Shown: positions 56,909 to 64,000 of the stretch, one piece after another | Layout of the letters: each line of letters opens with the position of its first letter | How positions within the stretch are numbered: position 1 is the stretch's first letter | Source of the DNA: Branchiostoma floridae | Lineage: Eukaryota > Chordata > Leptocardii > Amphioxiformes > Branchiostomatidae | DNA: 64,000 nt | Direction: 5' to 3' | Assembly: GCF_000003815.2 (NCBI RefSeq) | Contig: NC_049992.1 | Span: forward strand, 20,210,983 to 20,274,982 | Notes under the pieces: model-generated | Seen by the model: the letters and a program-made list of their open reading frames with translations, nothing else | The model's database searches: none | Told to the model about the DNA's origin: nothing | Position numbers and translations under genes: made by a program

Positions 56909-57422
56909 GTTGAATTATACACACTTGATGTTATTGTGTGCCTCAATAGTGGGATCATCAGTTGATCACCACCCGTCGTTGGGAATTTCGGCCCATTAAG
57001 ATTAATATTCCCTCGGGGTGGGGGGCCAGCAGTGCTTGGTACACCACCTCCCACTGGTGAGTTACAGAATGGCTATGTCTCAGCCTTTTTTGACCTGGAT
57101 GTACTTGTTCCAGATCCATGCAGAACCCGTTTCAGCCGCTTCCACTGCAGCTCTTGTGATAGACCTGATTTCCTTCCTTTTGCACCCTAGCACTCTCAAC
57201 CATTTTTGAATGGATGTTGAAACAAAACCCCGGCAGCTGACCTCAAACGGGTAGCATGAAGCTTTCCACCCTCTGTCTTTACATACTTCACACAACTCTG
57301 CATACTTTGTCAGCTTCCTCTCATGGGCAGCATCTACATTATCCTCCCAAGGTACAGTCAGTTCTCCAATCATCACTTCTTTGGCACTTTCCGACCATAT
57401 TGTGATGTCAGGAGATCTAGCA
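56909..57422 (-). mobile_element. Nested retroelement fragment with PD-(D/E)XK-like domain
   Basis: Removing these 514 bp rejoins the LINE reading frame exactly (KTKGA to KIRSKAQWAEKGE). Minus strand: SPDITIWSESAKEV, GELTVPWEDNVDAAHERK, KYAELCEVCKDRGWKASC, VSCRGFVSTS, then a stop at about 57080 and a ~170-bp 3' tail. D, E...VPWE and K fit a PD-(D/E)XK nuclease fold, a domain seen at the C-terminus of some metazoan retroelement polyproteins. So a truncated retroelement 3' end probably jumped into the LINE in antisense; only GCA could be seen as a possible short target duplication. Confidence 0.75.
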
Positions 57423-58694
57423 AAAATAAGATCTAAAGCCCAATGGGCCGAAAAAGGAGAAAAATCCAACAAATATTTCCTTGCTCTTGAGAGCTCCCAG
57501 TCAAAACAAAACACCATTACCAGATTAAAGCATGAGAACAGAGAGGAAACATATCCGTCTAAAATTTTAGATTTGGAGGTAACTTTTTAGGAAAATCTTT
57601 ATTGTTGTGATAATCCTGCTACTGACGAACAGATCGACACGTATCGGTTGATGTACCTTCTCTTTCTGATGAGGACAGACTTCTGCTTGATAATCCTATA
57701 TCAAGAAATGAATGCTTTTCAGCGTTAAAATACCTGAAGTAAAACAAAGCACCCGGAACTGACGGCTTACCAGCCGAATTCTACATGAAATTTCTGGAAA
57801 GAAATAGGAGACCTCGTCATCGAATCCTTGAAAGAAGGGATAGAAAATAAACGCCATTCCGTAACACAGAAGAGAGCCTTATTAAAACTTATCTATAAAA
57901 AGGGTGATAACACTGACCTATCCAACTGGAGACCAATAAGTTTTCTGAATACTGATTTTAAGATATTAGCAGTCGTCCTAGCAAAACGACTGCAGGACTT
58001 TCTTCCAAAATTGATATATGAGGACCAAACCACCTACATTAAGCCCAGATTTATTGGACAAAATGTTAAACTTATACAGGGCGTTATTTACTACTCAAAT
58101 TTTTATAACTTACCTGCTGCAGTCGTCTGGCTATAATTGGAAAAAGCCTTTGATTCAGTAAACTGGAATTTTATACCTAGAACTTTACGCAAGTTTGGGT
58201 TTGGACCTATAGTATCTCCATTGTTAAGACCATGTATTCTGACATAGAGAGTTGTATCATAAATGCTGGTTGGCAATCTGTTTATTTCAAACTGCAAAGA
58301 GGAATCAGACATAGATGTCCTCAGTCCGCCCTATTATTCAACCTGGTAGTTGAAATTCTTGCTACTAAAATTAACATGCACAGTCAAGGGTATCAATGTC
58401 GAGATTAATGATAATACGTTTGAACTAAAGACACGTCAAGTGGCTGATTACACAACTCTTACTCTTTGCGGTGATGATTCTATAAGAAATGCCTTACAGA
58501 TTGTAGATGACTTTAGTAATGTGGCTGGACCTACTCTGAATCGTAGAAAGTGTGAAGCTATGTGGATTGGGGCCAATCGAGGACGAAGAGACACTCCCTT
58601 CGGAATCGACTGGCCAAATAGACCCATTAATCTTTTGGCTTGTATTATAGTTCTTGGAAAAACTGTGAATCATACAACTGAAATAATTCTGTAG
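57423..58694 (+). pseudogene. LINE ORF2: reverse transcriptase, inactive
   Basis: KIRSKAQWAEKGEKSNKYFL, then LIYKKGDNTDLSNWRPISFL, YIKPRFIGQNVKLIQG and EKAFDSVNWNF are RT blocks 0-3 in L1-type order. The catalytic YADD has become VADYTTL at about 58440-58460, and stops lie near 58135 and 58245. The copy cannot make an active enzyme. Confidence 0.75.
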
Positions 58695-58699
58695 AAAAA

Positions 58700-59562
58700 A
58701 TTAAACACTTTGAATGTGGCAAAGAAGGACACTTACCCTATATATGAAATACTGACAATTAAGATAAGGAGGAAAACTTTGTACTTGAGATACCAGGATG
58801 GAGGGTTAAAGATGCTAGATATGCATGCAAAATGTAAACGCCTACAAGCTGCGTGGGTCAGAAGGATTATGAAAACTCCTCAGGATCCTAGCAGAATCTG
58901 TAGATTGCAGCTAATACCCTTACATTTCTTTAATAATATAGGGAAGGACTTTGTAGTCTTCCATTTTAACTTTAGTCAAAAACAGATGCACCGCCTCTGT
59001 TAACCCTTCCACCTTTCTACAGATTTGTGATCCTCTCATGGCATGAGCTGGGAGAAGGGAAGACAGACTTTACAAAACGAAATTATTTGGTGTAATGAAA
59101 ACTTAATGTTAAAAAAACAAAACTCTGTACTATAAACATTGGATAAACAGTGGTATTATTTTTGTAAGGGACAAATGCAATGACACAGACTTTGTAACAT
59201 CCGCATCGTTACTGGGGAAAGTCACTACTAAACATAACTGGCTATGTGAGTATGCCTGTGTGATAAGGTCCTTAGGGCGAACATGTCTTGCTCAAGAATG
59301 TATTGTTAGTCCATCTCACAATAACAATGTACTCTGGTATAATGGACTGTGTAACACTGCTGATATATTCACGAGTAGATTTTGTTATGTTTCTGAGATT
59401 AAAGTAACTCCTACTGCCCAGGTATACTGGAATTCTGTTTACTCCAACCTTGATTGGAAAGCTATTTGGGGGTCTCAGACATGTTTTATTAGATGCAACG
59501 TAGCGTTATGTGACAGTACCACTGAGACGGATGCATGCGAATCGGTGAGGATTTCTTCTTAA
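58700..59562 (+). pseudogene. LINE ORF2: C-terminal region
   Basis: LYLRYQDGGLKMLDMHAKCK then LQAAWVRRIM, and further on LWYNGLCNTADIF and FTSRFCYVSEIKVTP, are typical of L1/Tx1 ORF2 C-termini. Broken by stops near 59003 and 59150. Confidence 0.65.
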
Positions 59563-61007
59563 GATTCTTGTACAATTTATAAACTAACCTGCTCACTGTT
59601 TGGTCATATTGAAACAGATATTGTAAGGAACAGTTTGTTATGTCATTTACTTTGTTTTGTGGAAAATCACCGCTAGAAACTTAGGATAATCTAGGATAAT
59701 GTGTAAAATGCGCACGTCCCATCTGGCATGGCGTGGGAGGGGGGCGTATTTGGAATTGCTTATTACTATCACGTTAGAAATTTCAGGGGATTTTCGTGTA
59801 AGAAATTTCTTTCAACAAAATAGTAACCCCTTTATGATAGTTGTAGAATACACTAACTCATATTCAATTGATGATTTCGAATGGGAAGAATGCGAGCTCG
59901 ACGGAGTGAGTCTGACGTCACGACTCAGTCAAGTTTCCATAAAGCATAATTGTGTAGCGAAAATAAACGAAACGTTCATTTAAACATACCACAGATCTGT
60001 TTTAGTTAAAGATATCTACCCTTCACTTGACCTTGCCTTTTTTCAAAATTTTATTTCCATTACTGTATATGCCAGGTTAAAATTTTATGTTGTTTATGCT
60101 GACAATACTTTGTTTATTCTTTCAGAAATTCAGGACACATCTACTGATAAATTTAAATACTACAGCGCACTTTGATAAAACTCTTTTGTACTGTAACAGA
60201 ACCGTTCCTTACAAGGAAACAACTTAATCAGAATAAAGTTGACATATTTCATACAGTTGTGTTGTATAAGCTATCACACTTCACCGATTAAAGCAAAATA
60301 TACTATGTCAGAACCACTACCCAACTAGGTAGTTAGTACATAACCTTGCACATGGACAACGGTGCCAGAGTTGCTAACGCAGCAGACTTGGCATTCACGC
60401 CTTGATTGACGCACCATATAGCATTTGATTGACATAACAGTGTTCAATGCTTTTGCATCAATATCTTCTTTCTCCCCGCCACAACCAATATCAGTTGATG
60501 TACTTGTAAATGTAGCTTCAAAATTAACTGAAAAATACAAGTTTCACCCGCACCACCTATTGTTATGCTTTTATACCATTGAAAATGTTCTGAAACTCAT
60601 CTGGTAACTGTTTTACCTACACAAAAGTAAGCGAAAGACAACCTTTTTTTCAAAAGCTCTTCTTTGTATGTACGCGAGACTTGTGGGTATTTTATCGTAC
60701 ATTGCAAAGTAGCATTCATGTTCTACTTCCCAAAACTAACGAAAAATATCACCCTCTTGTGGAGTTTAGGACTCCTTTAGGGGCAACCCTGCATCTACCG
60801 GAGTGTTTCTAAAGAAATGAAGTCTTCATTCACACTTAATATTTTGATTTAATACTTGTTCTAATTTTGCTGGAGGCCGAAACCAACGCCCACGCGTACT
60901 ACTACGCTCTGACTACAATGTCATAATTGTCAGTTGTGTACAAGCATTCTGCACCCCTCGCTCCCACGGTAGCTCGTCACTGCACGCGTCCCTCTGTCTC
61001 TTCTAAC
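59563..61007. other. LINE 3' end and intergenic sequence
   Basis: The LINE fades out by about 60240. A 94-codon plus-strand ORF at 59699-59983 has no recognised similarity. Nothing else was recognised to 61 kb. Confidence 0.4.
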
Positions 61008-61178
61008 TACACACACACACACACGCACGCACTACACACACATACATACACATACACATGAATGGGGGTTGTTCGTCCGTCGAGTCGACGAGGACCGCTG
61101 AATACACGCACACACACACACACACACACGCACGTACGCATAAAGATACGAGTTATCCTCCCCCTCCACGCACACGCA

Positions 61179-61210
<32 letters not shown>

Positions 61211-61240
61211 TACACACACACACACACATACACAAACATA
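61008..61240. repeat. (CA)n microsatellite cluster
   Basis: Several CA runs separated by unique words such as GTCGAGTCGACGAGGACC. Open frames over it are repeat artefacts. Confidence 0.95.
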
Positions 61241-61725
61241 AGCATAACAAGGTAACGAGATGGACGTTGTAGTGCAGCCATACCTGCTATTCCGCGGTAC
61301 CTGCCAAACACAGACAGCAAGAGCAGTGCCCTCAACTAAATGTGCGGTGCCTTTCTCATCCCCATGACCAGGGGAGACGCCAGCCAAGCCCTGTCACATT
61401 GAAAGGTGTACATAAAGGCACAGAAACAGAGTGCCAATAACTCACCTTTCTGACGTTACTGGCATACAAACTTACCCTCATATGAAAGCCCATCATCTCA
61501 GCTGTGATAAAATCCCACTGTGATTAGAAATCATGCGGCATAATTTGCAGAATAATACCCCCAAACCCTACCACCGCTTCAAACGCCTAACCACCAAAGG
61601 AACAGACCTTACACAACAAGCAAATATTCCCAACTTCATATCTCCTGATAACCACAAAAACTCAGCTTTTTGGCCATAATCAGAGAGTAGAAACCCTCCC
61701 CAGTCACATTGACCTCAAAACTGCC
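61241..61725. other. Nothing recognised
   Basis: No recognised feature. Confidence 0.4.
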
Positions 61726-61797
61726 AGATAGCCTATTCCAGAACACGACGATTTGTCCATACATAGACAAATCGTCGTGTTCTGGAATAGGCTATCT
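61726..61797. repeat. Perfect 32-bp inverted repeat with 8-nt loop
   Basis: Arms 61726-61757 and 61766-61797 are exact reverse complements (AGATAGCCTATTCCAGAAC... against ...GTTCTGGAATAGGCTATCT) around a CATACATA loop. In RNA this would be a 72-nt perfect hairpin. Confidence 0.9.
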
Positions 61798-62242
61798 TAG
61801 ATCCTTGTCAGCGGTTCGTGCTGTCACAATCTTAACGAAGTTAGTAGAACACGTACAGAGCAGGCTATAAGTCGGCGGTCTGGGCAACGTTCCGGCCGTG
61901 GCTTTGTGTGTTGTTCACCAGTGAAACGCAGCGCTAGCGGTCAAGCGACATTTGATTACCTGGTATTTATGAGGTAGCAAAGGTTGGAAAGATTACTCAA
62001 TGAATTTCAGAGATAAAAAAACGAATCTTTTGACGTATTGTGTATTTTGGTATCTTTGAAGTCATCCTTTTACATCTTACATAACATTCAAAGTATAAAA
62101 TCAAGGCTGTAAACAAATGCAATTTTGGTAACTGTACAGTCACTCAGCCTGAAATATACACGTTTGTCTTGCTGCTTTTTCTTAAATCTGTCATGTAGCT
62201 TGTTCAGCATAAATTTCTTTATCATGCAACGTTATTAGTAAG
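61798..62242. other. Nothing recognised
   Basis: No recognised feature. Confidence 0.4.
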
Positions 62243-63893
62243 CTAGAGTTCCACGAACACATATCTTCGCCAAATAAACAATTTTTTATGAAGATTGTTG
62301 TTTTTGAAATGTTGTTAATTTTAGGAAATAGATATTTAATGAAATGCTTTTGTAATGTGAGTTTTTTTAAATTTATGTGTCTTGTTTTGGAATGAAGTGA
62401 ATTTATATTGTTTGTGTATTTTTGCCTGCATTTGAAATGCTGGCACAGCTTTTGGTATGTCTGTGTGTGTCTGTCTGTCTGTGTTTTTTTGCATTTTTGT
62501 GGTCAGCATGACTTAAGTATCTTTGGATGGAGTGTAATGATATTTGGTATGTGGTATCTTTTTACTTGGACATGGTTTGGTTTTCTTTTTTGTCGGTAGG
62601 TTGCAGGAACGTTGGATTTACATGATATTTTGTATATTGTTACTTTTGGTAGAGATGTACATTTTAAATTGTCAATTATGCAAAGTTATGCAAAATTATG
62701 TTTTTTGCGGTTTGTTTTGGGCAGCATAAGTCAAAATCTAGCTGGGCGATTTTCACGAAACTTGGTAGGTGTGTAGCGGTTTTGGAGAGGAAGGTCAAGT
62801 GCGAAAATAGTTTACCTGGCTCTTACCTACGGTGCTGTAGCGGGATTTGTATGTAAGTGCGTTTGACTGTATGCAAGATAACTCGAGAACCCTTGAATGG
62901 ATCCTGATTATATTTGTTAGGTGGATGGGGGTTAGGAAAACGAAGGTCAAGTTCGATAATGGGCACCCTAGTGGCTGCCTAAGGTACTGCAGCAAAACTT
63001 AATTTTGACACTTCGTGTTCTGGACATGCTGTGGTCATGATTTTTGAGTGGTAGATAGCCCTTGGAACAGAGAGTAACTGCTGTGAGTTTGGACCCCCTA
63101 GCGGCTTTTTGAGAACTGCAGACACCGATTTCCGTTCAAACTTTGGACGAGGATAACTCGAGAACGTGTAAACGGATCATCAGGATTTTCAGTATGTAGA
63201 TAGAATGAGTGATGACTTATACAATGTAATACTAATTATGCAAATCAGTAGCTAATTTGCATAATTAATGAGGAAAGTTCATAAATCCATTCCAACAGCA
63301 TATAACTCAAGAAGCTGTGTATGGATTTTCATGATATTTAGTATTTAAGTAGCGGTTGCGGAAAGGGAATTGTGTTCGAAAATAGTTGACGTAGCATTTT
63401 CTGTTAGGACGGTAGCGGGCCGAGTGTGTGCGTCCGTTTGTTTGTGGAATGCATAACTCGAGAAGCCTTGAAAAAATCCTGATAATATTTGGTAGGTGGG
63501 TAGGGGTCAGGAAAACGAAGATAATATATATGATAGTGGCCCCCCTAGCGGCTTCCTAAGGTACTGCAGCAAAACTTATTAACAGAAATAAACTGTGCTC
63601 TATATATCTCATTTTGACCTATATCTATGGACACAGCTGTTATGCAGATGTTTTGCTGGAGCTGGACGCCCTTACACTGGGGACAAGGTCTTTGACAAGC
63701 ATGAAATTCTGATTGACCAGGGATGCTACCAGGTCATCTGTCAGGTCACAGTCTGGTTTTTGGTAATATCTGTGTGTCTGTGAGGAACGTATTTCATGCG
63801 GTCATTTGCTATTTAGTAATACATGAACAAGACCTTAAAGTCTTAAATAAAGACATGATTATTTGGCGAAGAGATGGGTACGTTGAACTCTAG
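62243..63893. mobile_element. CTAGAGTT-TIR element, copy 2, both ends present
   Basis: The left end CTAGAGTTCCACGAACACAT and the right end GGGTACGTTGAACTCTAG are inverted (with TATCTTCGCC / GGCGAAGAGA next to them). 62698-63893 is the inverted, nearly identical counterpart of 51067-52262; the left 450 bp differ from copy 1. Internal tandem units as in copy 1. CTAG at both borders could be a TA duplication with GAGTT ends. Confidence 0.8.
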
Positions 63894-64000
63894 TTTAGGA
63901 TGATCTTATTTTAATACAATTAATCTTATTGCCGGACTTATTTACAGGTAGCATGCTGTAGCTTGTATTTTTCAAGTGCTAACTTTTTTATATTAGTGGT

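Larger units (their letters stand above)
55497..60240 (+). mobile_element. Degenerate L1/Tx1-like LINE
   Basis: Order on the plus strand: ORF1 with zinc knuckle, endonuclease start, RT, and C-terminal region, ending before AATCAGAATAAAGTTGACA near 60240. Many stops and frameshifts, plus a large deletion of the endonuclease. Individual parts are listed separately. The similarity in ORF1 (KDVPLSVDDSVY, CCHC) and ORF2 is of the L1/Tx1 type as far as can be read. Confidence 0.8.

Noticed and set aside
61007-61387. Cys/Val-rich minus-strand ORFs at 61 kb
   Set aside because: Same cause: CA microsatellite cluster read on the other strand.
1-64000. CRISPR arrays, operons, bacterial-type promoters and terminators
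   Set aside because: The window is eukaryotic (introns, LINEs, SINE, signal peptide exon); tandem repeats seen have no spacer logic of a CRISPR array.

Overview
The window looks like one scaffold stretch from an invertebrate deuterostome, most likely amphioxus (Branchiostoma). The coding exons are short, with mostly GT-AG borders and introns of a few hundred bases to a few kb. The domains present (a fibrinogen-like domain, ephrin-receptor-like cysteine repeats, an F5/8C fucolectin-type domain, a TMEM26 homologue) fit such a genome. The intergenic DNA is AT-rich and packed with many transposon classes at once. The species call is inference. There are three runs of N (3552-3769, 46319-46418, 54017-54116).

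Region by region. 1.2-5.5 kb: decayed pieces of a tyrosine-recombinase retrotransposon (DIRS/Ngaro-like) on the minus strand. An SGNH hydrolase ORF lies upstream of a repeat block and a gag-RT remnant, which is a permuted order. 6.4-16.3 kb: a plus-strand multi-exon gene with furin-like cysteine repeats, ephrin-receptor-like (GCC2/GCC3) 50-residue repeats and a C-terminal fibrinogen domain. It carries a 7-nt coding deletion, an 880-bp mariner-type insertion in an exon and a stop codon in the fibrinogen domain, so it reads as a recently broken gene or a null allele. A CR1/L2-like LINE sits in its large intron. 17.5-29 kb: a minisatellite, LINE fragments, a tRNA-derived SINE, a pogo/Tc1-type MITE, two of three related TTAA-flanked (piggyBac-type) elements, and an isolated F5/8C lectin exon.

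29-46 kb: the most unusual part. Five diverged copies of a module that looks like a promoter plus leader exon (CCAAT box, CRE-like TGACGTT, TATA-like element, a short exon, and a GTAAGT or GCAAGT donor) lie around an intact three-exon TMEM26-like gene. Between them is a ~160-bp tandem repeat. In it, most units carry a CGTGGGAAA-type motif matching the Su(H)/CSL (RBPJ) consensus. At the right end is a small secreted acidic protein gene with a signal peptide, whose 3' part is lost in a gap. I infer that the modules are duplicated alternative promoters for the neighbouring gene(s), possibly with Notch/CSL input. This is a hypothesis.

46-64 kb: mobile DNA and apparently empty sequence. It holds a third TTAA element with 16-bp perfect ends and two inverted copies of a TIR element about 10 kb apart. 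Between those copies are a fold-back element built from short GCGC-centred palindromes and a degenerate L1/Tx1-like LINE. That LINE is cleanly interrupted by a minus-strand retroelement fragment carrying a PD-(D/E)XK-like domain. There is also a perfect 72-nt hairpin. The clearly intact gene is TMEM26-like. The secreted protein gene may be functional but is incomplete here.
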